DNA from: Pinus tabuliformis
Lineage: Eukaryota > Streptophyta > Pinopsida > Pinales > Pinaceae
DNA length: 64,000 nt
Assembly: GCA_031772625.1 (NCBI GenBank)
Contig: CM062804.1
Span: 274,319,174-274,383,173, forward strand
Reading direction: 5' to 3'
A program made the translations under genes and the position numbers. Below the pieces are notes generated by a model. That model was not told the DNA's origin and made no database searches. It saw only the letters and a list, made by a program, of their open reading frames with translations. This document shows positions 22,051-32,831 of the stretch, piece after piece (the stretch's first letter is position 1; each line of letters starts with the position of its first letter).

Positions 22051-22560
22051 TGTTTAGTCAATTTAGTATGTCCTAAATTTCTCCATTAATTATCAATCCG
22101 GGAGTTGTAAACTGATGAAGTGTGGTGCACTATATGTGCAAGGCAACCTCTTTCTTAGTTTTTATTGTTTTCAGTTTTATCTTGTTTTTGGGGGTTTTAT
22201 CTTGGTTTTTTTCCTAATGCAAATCGAAATCCTATTCCTAAGTTTTAAGAATACTTTAGAAGGCAAGTTTGAGTATAGATTTTAAGGCAATTATGTCCTT
22301 TATGATGACTTCCAGAACTTAACACTTCAGAGGATCTCAAAATAGTCTAGTGATGAAATTAATACTTGAACAAGAATGTAAATGTGCAGCTAAACAAGAA
22401 TGTAAATGTGCAGCTACTTGAATCAAACAAATGATGAACTACTAATCATGAAATCTCTATCTCTGCTGCTCATCTAAATACAGAAATAAAAGTTAAGCTA
22501 TTGCACTCAAACAAATCAAAAACTGCAAACTAATAAAAGTAAAATCAATTCACTTCATTT

Positions 22561-23026
22561 ATAGTCCGATAGCTCGCCAAGTAGTCTTTTCGGGGTTAAG
22601 CTATGGCTCTGGAGATAACGTCAATAATATGAGGAATTGATATCTAATTGCAGAAAAATAAAACTAAAATCAAATCACATCATTCATAGTCCGATAGCTC
22701 GCCAAGTAGTCTTTTCGGGGTTAAGCTATGGCTTTGGAGATAACGTCAATGATATGAGGAATTTGATATCTAATTGTAGAAAAATAAAGCTAAAATCAAA
22801 TCACATCATTCATAGTCCGATAGCTTGCTGAGCAGTCTTTTCAGGGTTAAGCTATGGCTCTGGAGATAACGTCAATGATATGAGGAATTTGATATCTAAT
22901 TGCAGAAAAATAAAGCTAAAATCAAATCACATCATTCATAGTCTGATAGCTCACCAAGTAGTCTTTTCGGGGTTAAGCTATGGCTCTAGAGATAACGTCA
23001 ATGATATGAGGAATTTGATATCTAAA
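22561..23026. repeat. Four 126-bp tandem repeats in the 3' LTR
   Basis: ATAGTCCGATAGCTCGCCAA, then GGGGTTAAGCTATGGCTCT, GAGATAACGTCAA and ATATGAGGAATT recur at 22561, 22686, 22812 and 22938. The last copy ends early. Frames crossing them (for example 22637-22831) are repeat artefacts. Confidence 0.93.
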
Positions 23027-23564
23027 CTAACTAACAAAGCAAATGAATAAAATTGGAATCAAAGCATAACTGCAATTAAAAAGCTAAGAAAAGCAAAGTC
23101 AGCAGAGAGACTAATCTCATGTCACTAGTTATTATAAAAGTTGTATGAAAATGCCCAGGCCTAACCTATCCTAAAACACACATTGATCATTGTTAGCAAC
23201 AATATACAATGCTTGAAAAATCATGTACATGAATGTAACATTAACATCATAACTAACTTATGAAATATACACAAGTGAACAAATTATGAAATATGTGCAA
23301 TGGAAATAAGGAAATAACACGTAAAAAATTTACAGAAATAAAGAAAACAAAACCTCGGCCAGCAAGGGCCCTCTACACGGCCTTAGTCAACACACTATCA
23401 GTATGGAATTACGCTCACACAGTCATATAAAATAGAGTTTTATTGTATTGCAAAATAGAGGAAAACTCCTCTCGTTACAACCGCAGGACCAGTTCACGAC
23501 ATAGTGTAATGACTAACAACAAAATGACATCAAAAACTAATTCTACATGCGTTTGCAAGCACAT

Positions 23565-23574
23565 TATTTATAAG
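23565..23574 (-). promoter_or_regulatory. Possible TATA box of the Athila-like LTR
   Basis: Minus strand CTTATAAATAATG, about 590 bp into the LTR in element orientation. It is kept at about 34327-34337 in the 5' LTR. Motif and conservation only. Confidence 0.35.
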
Positions 23575-23968
23575 GGAAATTACATAACTATTTTCGTATG
23601 AAACTACTTTAGCAGAAGACATGTAAAAGACAACATCCATGAGCTTAGCATGATGGCTACCAAGATCATTCAATCTATCAAAAGATGGTTGTTGGATTTG
23701 CATCGTGGAGGTAGTCTACAGCTCTCAAAATGAACCCATGGATCTAGGAACGGTCTTGGATCCTTCATGTGTTGAAAAACAGAGACTTGCTTGCCGTAGA
23801 ACTCCTTCATTTGACCACCATTTGACCAAGGGCTTCCTTTGCGAATTTGGTTGAACCAATAGGACCTATTCCATGTCTAGATTATTCCTGAACTACCCAC
23901 ATGCCTCATTTTTCTTGATGACACCTATAATATAGAGATCAACAAAAACAGCTGCGGAAAGTCGAATC

Positions 23969-23998
23969 AGCTGTGGAAAGCGGCTGTATTCCACAGCT
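23969..23998. other. Perfect hairpin in the 3' LTR
   Basis: AGCTGTGGAA, a 10-nt loop, then TTCCACAGCT: a 10-bp perfect stem. The equivalent in the 5' LTR (34713-34742) has AGCTGCGGAA and TTCCGCAGCT, so one stem pair changed on both sides. Confidence 0.7.
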
Positions 23999-24164
23999 AA
24001 TGAGCAAAATCTAATTCAAATAGAAAACACAAAAACATAGTTAGAAACCAACTTAAATGCTCTTTTAGAATCAATATGCAATGAAATTTGATAGCTTATG
24101 AGGTACTGGTGAGGGGAAAAAGTCTGGGAAAATATGTAGGAGAGATGTAGTTTTAGGGCTAACA

Positions 24165-24176
24165 TACTCCCACTGT
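24165..24176 (-). other. Polypurine tract of the Athila-like element
   Basis: Minus strand ACAGTGGGAGTA next to TGTTAG, the LTR start in element orientation. It is the expected plus-strand primer position. Confidence 0.6.
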
Positions 24177-24617
24177 GAAGGTGTTGCATGTCCTCATGCA
24201 GCCAAAAATTTGACCATTCTCCCTTCAGTTCATGTGTTTTGAGACCTCTGCCAACACATCCAGCCTCCTTTTCTTCTTTCTTGGGACCACTGTCATCCTC
24301 GGCTTCCTCATTAGGCACTTGAATTTGAGGTTGATGAGAGCTCTGCTCAACCTCTTGCTCTTTTTCTTCAATTTTCTATTTTTCTTCTACCACAACCCAA
24401 GATGCAACATTGTGTTGTCATGAATAATCTTATCCAACCTGCTCTGTTATCTCAATGTTTCAGTTTCTCTTTTGATGTGTCTATTTAGGACCTCCAGCTC
24501 AAAAACTTCCTGTTTTAGTAATTGGATTAGAGCTTCCCGGGCTGTATTAGGGTGGGCAAATGAATTGCCTTGATCTGTGGTAGTTTTCTCGAACATTTCG
24601 ATATACTCATACATTTC

Positions 24618-24902
24618 TTACTGTGTTGGATCTATCTCAGGTGTAGTTTTCCTTGGGCTATCCCCAAAATCTGGTTGAGAAGGACTAATCTCAACATCTG
24701 GCTGAGAAGGACTAATCTCAAAAGCTGGCTGAGGAATAGGAGTATGGTGTGGGCCACGTCCAGGAGGGATTGCTGGAGGTTGTTCCGGTGTTTCCCATCC
24801 TAAATCAATGAAGTGGGGCCCTTTAGTTTGTACTTTCCTCAGTTTTCCTTTAAGTCTGGAGCTCCTCCTTACATTTTGTGACCTAGTGTCTTCTTTCTCC
24901 AC
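24618..24902 (-). CDS. Basic, proline-rich C-terminal ORF of the Athila-like element
   Basis: A 94-codon frame. RRSSRLKGKLRK near residue 12 looks like a nuclear localisation or nucleic-acid-binding patch. A proline-rich middle follows, then two tandem EISPSQPD repeats. It may be the end of the ORF at 25112-26041 after a frameshift, since both lie in the same direction in the space between integrase and LTR. The family is not recognised. Confidence 0.4.
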   Translation of the reverse strand: MEKEDTRSQNVRRSSRLKGKLRKVQTKGPHFIDLGWETPEQPPAIPPGRGPHHTPIPQPAFEISPSQPDVEISPSQPDFGDSPRKTTPEIDPTQ

Positions 24903-25111
24903 ACTCTGTTTTTCTTTCCCTTTCCTCTTTGTTGCATCTGATTGTTCCTGAAGGTAAATTAGTCTTTTAGAAAGTATTTGGTGGTCCCCTTCTGAGGAAG
25001 GTTCTGGGGTTTCATAGACAGCTTCAATTTTTCTCTTCCCCTTTAATTTCTTTGCTTCCTAACGTCAGTTCTTTCCTTCCTAATTTCTGGCAGCTTCTCT
25101 TCCTTATTAGT

Positions 25112-26041
25112 TTATTTAGCAATGTTAGTAGGAGTGTCCTGAATTCTCACACTTGTCTTCTTTCTCCTACTTTTCATTGCTGAGCTGCTCTCGTGTGTTT
25201 CAGGTGGATCTTGAAAGAAGTTTCTAACCAAAGATTGTTCTGAGGTGTCCTTCTTTTCCTTCAATTGTTTTTCAATCAAAATTTTTACAAGGCCGTGATG
25301 GTACAGGTGGGGTTCTATGTCCTCCAAATTATTTTGTACAATTATGGACATCTTTTCCAGACTATTCAATAAAAAGTAAGGAAAATTGATGGTTTGATTT
25401 TCTAGAAAATTCACTAGCAACTGGGTGTGGTACATACACATGGACCCGAACCATCCCTCACATGTAATAAACTTCTAGATTATCATTAATAGACTAGCCC
25501 ACTTTTCTTCTAAAGCAGAGACAGGGATTCCACGTTTGAAAATGGTTATATCCATACCTGATTTGCCTAGTATAACCCTCCAGGTCCTCTCATCAAAGCT
25601 TTTGTTTTTGAACCACCGTTCCCCCTCCTGTGGGAGTTTCATTGCTGTAGTGATACATGCCTCTGTAACTGAAAATTTAAGGTCTCCAACCTCAACTTCC
25701 ATGCCATTAAAATAACTCACAAATGTCTTCGTAACTTCTTTGTTGTAATATTTGAATTTCTGGATGAACTGTAGCCACCATGCCTCCCTTAGTATGTTTT
25801 TCAATTGGGGATACCCCTCCATGAATTTGGGCTCTTTCGGTTCTTCTCTTAGCAAAAGAACCATTCCTACTTCCTGCCTTAAAATACGTTTGAGTGAGTA
25901 ATGGATTGACGGAGGTGAAACGGCTGTGTTAGTGGGGAATAGCAAAGGTTTGTGGAGAAAAGCCAGTAATCGTAAGCAAAAGAGCAGAGAATAGGTAATG
26001 AGAATGAGTTCACGGGAGTGTAAACAGGCCGAAAATAACAA
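25112..26041 (-). pseudogene. Extra ORF of the Athila-like element in env-like position
   Basis: Two open parts (26041-25475 and 25441-25112) share a frame and are separated by a single TAG, giving about 310 codons. A short hydrophobic N-terminal stretch (ITYSLLFCLRLLAFL) comes first, then a globular region with WWLQFIQKFKYYNKE, VSYFNGMEVEVGDLKF and LPQEGERWFKNKSF. The C-terminal part is charged. Position and style fit the additional ORFs that Athila/Tat elements carry between pol and the 3' LTR. I cannot show an envelope function, and no fusion or receptor-binding signature is visible. It could be related to plant retroelement ORF1-type domains. Confidence 0.5.
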
Positions 26042-26966
26042 GTGGGATAGTATGGGAATAGAGTGAGCTTAGCTTTTGAGATACACGGCTACAGAATAAG
26101 CGTGAGCACGTTCTCAAAATGGTTGCAGAATGTGTGGTAGGACAGAGCCGTGATCAAATAGATTACGTCCTCATAATTACTCGGTTCAGCAGGTGGAATG
26201 CCAATGTACAAATAAACACGAGTTAAATTCGGAGGTGGATCATGAGGCCATTTAAAATTAATGCAAGGTTCGTGGAGAAATCATGTAAAGATCATGGAGT
26301 GGTTATGGAAGCCATCAATGCTAATCATTACATATAATGGAGCCATGGTTTCATAACTATATAGAATATGCTTTTTAAAATGCTATTTGAAATAAATCTC
26401 GCTCATACCTTGGAATTTTTGCCACTTTCTTCAATTAACCTTTGATTAGCTGCTTCCTGTTGGTGCTTTAGGTTCTTTATATCTTCAAAAAATTCCTTTG
26501 TCATACCTGTACTTGGTTCTCATCATTATTTGGCTAAAATCTGATTGTCGGTGCTGAATAACAGAGTGTTAGTTGCAAAAACAATCAACTGCTGCGGAAT
26601 CAGTTTCTAGCTGCGGAAACTGAATTCAACTGCGGAAACTAACACAGTGAACATATGACTGAATGGAGATGGATGGAAATGAATGATGACTGAGTAAATG
26701 ATATATGAAAACTGGTCATGAAAGGAATTTTATTGGCAGAATGAGGTGATGAAATGAAATGGAGTGAAGTGAAATGAAGCGAAATGACATGAAACTATGA
26801 ATAAACTGAGGAAAGATTTTTTTGGAAAATACAGGGCGTCAGAAGTTTCTGATTTTTGCCCTGTATTTTCTGTATAATACTGCCAATCAGTGATTGGTCT
26901 TCAGGCTTATACAATTTTTTCTTTTATTTTTATTTTTTTTCATTTTTAAACAAAAAAGAACAAAGA
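26042..26966. other. Spacer between integrase and extra ORF, with short repeats
   Basis: CTGCGGAA occurs three times at 19-bp spacing (26592, 26611, 26630), the same word that forms the LTR hairpin stem. A purine-rich GAAATGAA-like run spans about 26748-26806. No gene was seen. Confidence 0.5.
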
Positions 26967-28274
26967 CTAGACTGGTGGAGAAGAAGGATTCTTCTTCACC
27001 AGCCTTATTGCATAATTATCTTGAAATGTTTTGACAAATTCCTTCTTTGAGAATGGCTTATGATATATCTTTAATCTGTGGCCATTCAGAATAAGAGGAG
27101 TTTGATGTTCATCAATGGTTTTGATTCTTACCACTCCATTGCTAAATATTTTGTCAATATCATATGGCCGAAGCCAATGTGTCTGAAATTTTCCTTTGAA
27201 ATCTTTAAACTTGGAATCAAATAGCAATGCCCAATCTCCTTCTTGAAACTTTTTCTCCTTGATGTATTTGTCATGTCACTTAGCTCTTTCATATTAAACT
27301 AGATCAGTTCTTAGGATTGCTTCTTGTCTAATCTCATCTAGCTCATTCAACTGCTCCATTCTATGCTTTTGGGCTTTTGTTAGATCCATTCCCAATTGAA
27401 CTGCCATCTTGAAGGTTCTAACTTGGAACTCAATGGGGAGCAGAACTTATTTCCCATAAACAAGTTCATAGGGAGAATGTCTTGTTTTATTCCTCCATGT
27501 TGTTCTATAGGCCCATAAGGCTTCAGGAAGCCTTTCGGTCCAATCTCTTCTGTGTAGATGAATAGTGTTGGTAATGATGCCTTCAAGAACTTTGTTTGTG
27601 GACTCCACTTGACCATTTTCTTGCGGATGGTAAGGAGTGGATTTTCTGTGTTTGACCTTGTACTCTTCCATCAGCTTCTCCACCAGTTTGGATGTGAATT
27701 GTCCTCGTTGATCCGTCACAATTTCTCTTGGAGCACCAAAGCGAATAAAAATATCCTCATAAAGAAAACTAACAACTGAATGCTCAGTAGCAAAAAATAA
27801 TGCTTTGGCTTCTACCCATTTAGTGACATAATCAGTACATACTAATATATACTTTCTTTTTTTAGACAGTGGGTTAATAGGTCCAATAAAATATAAAGCC
27901 CATTTTTCAAAGGGTTCGATGAGTACCTGTGGCTGCAATGACACTTCATTTGAAAGGGTAGGTTTCCCTACTCTTTGGCAGCTTTCAAATATTTTGACAT
28001 ATTGTTTTGCATCTTTGAAGAGGGATGGCCAATAATATCCTAAAGAGAGGATTTTATAGACTGTCCTTTTGTGAGCAAAGTGTACGCTGCATGGTTCATC
28101 ATGGCATGCTTTGAGAATATCAGGCATTTCATCTTCCCTAACACATCTTCTGATGACAAAGTCTGGCCCTGTTTTAAACATTTCGTTAGAAATCCATGAA
28201 TACTTTGAACTCTCCCGAATAATCTTTCTTCTTTCACAAGGAAATAAATGTGGAGGTAGTTTCTCTATAACCAA
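26967..28274 (-). pseudogene. Integrase of the Athila-like element
   Basis: The largest open part is 28274-27447 (275 codons). The HHCC domain reads HDEPCSVHFAHKRTV, LGYYWPSLFKDA and FESCQRVGK. The catalytic core reads WALYFIGPINP, where family members have an Asp before F-G-P, so the first catalytic Asp is Tyr. VTDQRGQFTS and HPQENGQVEST carry the second Asp and the Glu. After stops at about 27446 and 27300 the C-terminal domain continues with EGDWALLFDSKF and GVVRIKTID to 26967. Its cDNA-inserting activity must be lost. Confidence 0.85.
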
Positions 28275-29048
28275 ATAGTTAGCTATATCTACATACCAAG
28301 GAGTCTTAGTAGTTACTGCAAATAAATATTCATCAGTAAACTTGTCCTCTACAGGAGAATCTTCTTTAGTATTCTAAATCCTAGACAAGAAATCAGCTAC
28401 TGTGTTTTGTTTCCCTGGTCTATCTAACATAGTAATATTGAATTCCTATAAAAGTAAGAGCCACCTTGTAACTCTGCCATTAGTAATGGGTTTGTTCATT
28501 AGATATCTAATTGCAGAATGATCAGTATGAATAAAAGTTTCATAGCCTGTTATATAATGTCTAAACTTATTGATTTCATGAACAACAACTAAGAACTCTT
28601 TTCCAGTCACAGTATAATTCAACTCCGTAGGAGTTAAATTTTTACCGGTATAGTAAAAAACATAACGAACTAAATATTTCTATCCCAATACGGCTCTTAG
28701 AGCTGTATCTGAAGCATCTGTAGAAATATGGAAAGGGAGTTTCCAATTTGGTCCTCTTAAGATAGGCGCTTCAGATATTCTTGTTTTCAAAGTTTCAAAT
28801 GCTGATTGGCAATCAAGACCCCATTTGAATTCACAGTCTTTTGTAAGCAGTTTGAAGAGTGGAGATGCTATTTTAGTGAAGTTTTCTATAAATCTTCTAT
28901 AATATCCAGTAAATACCAGAAAACTTCTAACATTTTTTTGACAATTTGGAATAGGTAACTTGGAGATGACTTCAACTTTTGATCTATCAACTTTAATCCC
29001 ATCCCCTGAAATATGATGTCCTAAAACAATACCTTCAGTAAACATCAT
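28275..29048 (-). pseudogene. RT thumb and RNase H of the Athila-like element
   Basis: GIVLGHHISGDGIKVD and FLVFTGYYRRFIENF are the RT thumb region, with STDASDTALRAVLG the first RNase H motif. A stop follows at about 28679. After it come TVTGKEFLVVVHEINKFRHY and HTDHSAIRYLMNK, then DFLSRI near 28380. The domain removes the RNA strand of the hybrid during reverse transcription. The frame is the same as protease-RT upstream and integrase downstream. Confidence 0.85.
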
Positions 29049-29069
29049 AAAGAATTTTTCATGGCTTAG

Positions 29070-30533
29070 TCAAAGGTTTGTTTCTTTACATCTTATAAGG
29101 ACTCTTTCCAGATTTTCTAATGCCTCTTCAAACAAATCACCATAAACTGTAAAATCATCCATATAAACCTCTGCGCAATCATGGATTAGATCAAAAAAAA
29201 TTCCTAGTACTTCTCTTTGGAATGTTGCAGGTGCATTACATAATCTAAAAAGAATCACTCGATAAGAAAAAGTTCCCCATGGACAAGTAAATGTGATATT
29301 ATCCTGATCTTCAGGTGCTACCTGAATTTGATTATAACCACTGAAACCATCTAGAAATGAAAAGTACCTTTTTCCCACTAATGTATCTAATAATTGATCG
29401 ATAAATGGCAAGGGAAAGTGATCCTTCGAAGCTGCTTTATTCAATTCCCTGTAATCAATGCATACCCTCCATTTACAATTCTTTTTGGGTACTATAACCA
29501 AAGGAGAAACCCATCGACTATCTGAAATTGGGTAAATGAAATTTACATTGAGTAGTTTATGGAGCTCTTCTTTCACTATCTCCCTAAGATTTGGGTTCAT
29601 CCTTCTCTGAGATTCTCTGATTGGTCTATTGTTTTCCTCGATATAGATATGATGGATGCAAGTTTTAGGGTCAATACCTTTCATATAAGTATACTCCCAT
29701 GTAAATTCAGTAGAATGTTTTTGCAAGATTTTGGTTAGATCTTCCTGTTGTGACTTTTCTAAATGTTTGTTGATATTCAGTGCTTTTCCTAGAAAATTCT
29801 CAATGGTAGAGCTACAAAACTCTTCCATATAGTAAAGAGACATTTGTCTTGATGATAGATATTCAATATCAAAATCTAACTGAAATTGTGTGTGGTCATA
29901 TTCTGAAGATTTTACAAAGTTTTCTAGTGTGTTCAGAATTTGACTATCTTCACTAATTTCAGAGACAGTAAAGATAGGTTGTATATTATCTTCATCGTCA
30001 ACCCATTCATTATCTCCTATTTCTATAATTGCCTTTGCTAGAGGATACAAATTGAATTTCTTTGTTGAACTACCATCAGAAATGTACATATCTCCAGATC
30101 TACAACTAATGAAAGCATCAGCTATGGCTAGCCAAGGTCTTCCTACGATGAGTGGATTTCCTCCTAAATTACTCTTGGGAGTCAAAATCATGAAATCCAC
30201 AGGATACTCCCAAGAATCTAAGGAGACTGAAATATATTCTAGTACACCATGTGGTTTTATTATTGATCTATCTGCAAGTTGTAGTAAGGTCTGTGTAAAA
30301 AGAAGATTAGGAAGCTTAAGTTGTTCCATAGTCTGTCTACTCATAATGTTGATAGCGGCCCCTAGGTCAATCAAAGTGTTTGGAATTTCTATCCCATTTA
30401 TATGTGTCTTGACAATTGGACTACCTGGATCTACATACTTCTGCATGGTAATTTTTCCTACTAGGTGGATTCTTCTTGTGTCCCTTGGTTTCCTTCCTGG
30501 TCTTTTAAGACTCAACTCCTTTATTGTTTTCAC
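29070..30533 (-). CDS. Protease and reverse transcriptase of the Athila-like element
   Basis: 487 codons open, part of a longer interrupted polyprotein. The protease motif is TLIDLGAAINIM, the DLGA form usual for Athila/Tat, with the partner PLIVGRPWL. RT motifs follow in order: VSPLVIVPKK, WRVCIDYRELNKA, HFPLPFIDQLLD, YFSFLDGFSGYNQI, ATFQREV and the catalytic VYMDDFTVY with both Asp kept. It ends at a TGA after CKETNL; the same frame resumes at 29048. RT copies element RNA into DNA in the particle. This is the best preserved coding block in the window. Confidence 0.9.
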   Translation of the reverse strand: MKTIKELSLKRPGRKPRDTRRIHLVGKITMQKYVDPGSPIVKTHINGIEIPNTLIDLGAAINIMSRQTMEQLKLPNLLFTQTLLQLADRSIIKPHGVLEYISVSLDSWEYPVDFMILTPKSNLGGNPLIVGRPWLAIADAFISCRSGDMYISDGSSTKKFNLYPLAKAIIEIGDNEWVDDEDNIQPIFTVSEISEDSQILNTLENFVKSSEYDHTQFQLDFDIEYLSSRQMSLYYMEEFCSSTIENFLGKALNINKHLEKSQQEDLTKILQKHSTEFTWEYTYMKGIDPKTCIHHIYIEENNRPIRESQRRMNPNLREIVKEELHKLLNVNFIYPISDSRWVSPLVIVPKKNCKWRVCIDYRELNKAASKDHFPLPFIDQLLDTLVGKRYFSFLDGFSGYNQIQVAPEDQDNITFTCPWGTFSYRVILFRLCNAPATFQREVLGIFFDLIHDCAEVYMDDFTVYGDLFEEALENLERVLIRCKETNL

Positions 30534-30545
30534 TAAAATAGGAAT

Positions 30546-31280
30546 CTATCGAGTGGCTTGTAGCAAGGTAATCTTGATATAAACATTCTTCAATTCATCT
30601 AGAAAATCATAGTCAGGCAACAAGATTTGTTTTTCCACCCCTTTGTCAATTTGTAATCTTTGAGGGAAAGGAGGCATGGATGAAGACACAGGTTGTTCAA
30701 CTATAGGAGTTGTGGGGGTTGATTCTTTTTCTTTTTGTTTTTGAATGGTTGGGTTTTGAAGAGATGCTTCCTCAGAACCTTTATTGACTTTAAGAGAATC
30801 CTCCTCAGAGGTATCTTGCTCTTGAACATTTATAGAAGGTTTTTCTAGAACTCTAACAGATCTGAGTTGGACATCATTAAGAGGAACAATCATATAGGTA
30901 GGAAATTGTTGTCCTTCTACCATGTAAGCATTCTAAGGATTTTTTTTGTTGGGATTTCATAATGCCTGGGCTGGTTGTTGGTTTGTCTTTTGTTGAAATC
31001 GAAGCAAGAGTTAAGAATTTGGATTTTGTTGAGAAGGTTGTTGTTGTTGTGGGAATGGTAATGAAAGTTGTGGGTTTTGATTTGGAATTGGTGGATTTTG
31101 TTGATTTGGAAAAGATGGAGGATATTGATAAAATTGAGCAAATCTCCCATAAGGATCTTACATCCCTTGTGCCCATGATTGGTATGGATTTTGAGATTGG
31201 GGCTAAGATTGTTGCCAAGAATTCCGATTTGGCGGGAACTGAAATTTCATAGGATTGTTAAATCCCTGATTTTTTTGCCC
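30546..31280 (-). pseudogene. Gag-Pol linker of the Athila-like element
   Basis: From the right: a Q/P/N-rich stretch (QYPPSFPNQQNP, PFPQQQQPSQQ), then two frameshifts near 31020 and 30930, then the open part 30923-30546 beginning MVEGQQFPTYMIVPL. Such linkers join zinc knuckles to protease in this clade. Plus-strand frames here (for example 30962-31252) are antisense shadows. Confidence 0.6.
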
Positions 31281-31697
31281 CTACCATGGTCTTCTTGAAA
31301 CAAAACAAAGGGACTCTATTGTATTTGGATATTCCTGAAAGATAGCTTTGAGCCCAGGAATTGAAGGACAATCCTTGGTCTCGTGGCTTTCTGAGCAAAT
31401 CATACATGTTTCTACAACTTTTGCATCCAAGGGACATTCCCTTAGAGCATGTTTCTTTCTACATTTTGGACAAAAGATTGTCAAGGCATCAGCTTTTGCT
31501 TTCTACTTATTTTGTATTTTAAGGGTGTCCAGTTGTTCACTAAGGCTCCCTAGAATATCAGTTTTGAACTCATCAAGCATATTGCCAATCTCTGTCCTAC
31601 TTACTGATCCAGTTGCAGATTTATTTGCTCTAATAAGACAAGGATCTCTTGGCTCTTTTCTAGTTTTAGATTTTCCTCTTGAGAGATGGACACATAG
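31281..31697 (-). pseudogene. Zinc-knuckle part of gag, Athila-like element
   Basis: Two CX2CX3HX4C knuckles sit in a row: CPKCRKKHALREC and CMICSESHETKDC. This is the RNA-binding nucleocapsid segment. It is in frame with gag upstream, separated by two stops. Confidence 0.75.
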
Positions 31698-32640
31698 TTA
31701 TGCTATGTCATGAAGTGGAAGTTGAGAAATATCTCCCTTCCCCATCATGTTTAAAATATTTATCCATTCATCCCTAATGGCTTTAAATAGAAGGGCCTTC
31801 AAGGTTTCCTCATCTAAATTACTCATTTTTTCTCTCTTTAAGTTGTATTGAAATCTTTCAAGTAAATCCTCCAAGTTTTCATCTTCTCTTTGCATCACCT
31901 TGAATATGTAATCCTTATGATTGGTGGGCATACAATAATCCAGGTATCTATCGAAAAATGTTTGCTCCATATCATTCCAAGTCCTAATAGATTGAGTGAC
32001 TAATCCCATGAACCATTTCAAAGCAGCTCCTTTCAATGTTGAAGGAAACAATTTGAGTTTTTGAGAGTCTTCCATATAGTCATAGTTTTGGCACAAGACT
32101 TCAAACTCAGATAGAAATGTTTCAGCATCCTCACTTTGCAACCCATAAAAGTTTGGGAGGACAGATGGTGAAATTTTTTTCGTTGTTGTATGAGTTTCCT
32201 CATCGGCTATAGGGAATCCAAACGAGTTATCTCCATCCTTATTTCCCCCATTGTTTTTCCTCTTCCTCTACCTCGACCCCCTCCTCCAAATCCATTTACT
32301 ACTTCCTATGTCATGATAGTTTCCTCAGAGTCCTCAGAGTCCTCTGGTTCTTCTATTAATGGTGAACAAAGAAGAGTTTCTCCCTCCTCTTCTTCAGGTG
32401 ATTCTACTTCTTTGATTACAATATGTTCCCCTGTAGAATTGAAGAAAGGTTCTTCTCCTAGATGAGATTTAGTAGATAGTGTGGGAGAGTCTCCTAATTC
32501 GACTACTGCCCCTTAAATTCCAGGAATCCTAAGGCTGGGAGTATGAGTCAGAGATGATGGAGGTGTATCTTGTCTATGCCTTGAAGTAGCTGGAGTTGTG
32601 AAAATCGAACTTTTGGCCCTAGCTATAAACCTTCCCCTAG
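31698..32640 (-). pseudogene. Gag (capsid) of the Athila-like element
   Basis: The open part 32141-31698 holds the Retrotrans_gag core: AETFLSEFEVLCQNY, LKGAALKWFMGL, WNDMEQTFFDRYL and LLERFQYNLKREK. Upstream to about 32640, stops and shifts interrupt an N-terminal segment starting near RERYSRGRFIARA with an acidic patch (EEPEDSEDSEE). Capsid builds the cytoplasmic particle. It shares the reading frame of pol. Confidence 0.8.
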
Positions 32641-32809
32641 AATATCTTTCTCTATGCATGCCATTTTTTTTTTTTATTATTTTTTTTTTTATGTTGGGCT
32701 AATAATTATTTTTCTGATCTTCTAGATCACACTAGGTGCAAGAGGAGAGCATACTTCAAGAAGTTATCAATTTCCCTTTTTTTTTAAGAGATCGGCTACC
32801 TAGTTACAC

Positions 32810-32828
32810 TTCCCCGAAAATGGCACCA
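32810..32828 (-). other. Primer binding site of the Athila-like element
   Basis: Minus strand TGGTGCCATTTTCGGGGAA, three bases from the LTR. It differs by a few bases from the TGGCGCCGTTGCCGGGG form common in Athila/Tat elements, so priming is not by tRNA-iMet as in the neighbours. Confidence 0.8.
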
Positions 32829-32831
32829 AAA

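Larger units (their letters stand above)
22051..24164 (-). repeat. 3' LTR of the Athila-like element
   Basis: Plus strand TGTTTAGTCAATTTA to AGGGCTAACA, 2114 bp. It carries four 126-bp tandem repeats, a TATA-like box and a hairpin, all shared with the other LTR. Relative to that copy it has 18 extra bases (GTATGTCCTAAATTTCTC) near its plus-strand start. Confidence 0.9.

Noticed and set aside
22637..22831. Frames across the 126-bp repeats (also 33517-33813)
   Set aside because: These are repeat artefacts. The unit length of 126 bp without short conserved repeats and unique spacers also excludes a CRISPR array.
30962..31252. Plus-strand frame rich in Val, Glu and Asp
   Set aside because: It is antisense to the Gln/Pro/Asn-rich Gag-Pol linker of the Athila-like element, a typical codon shadow.
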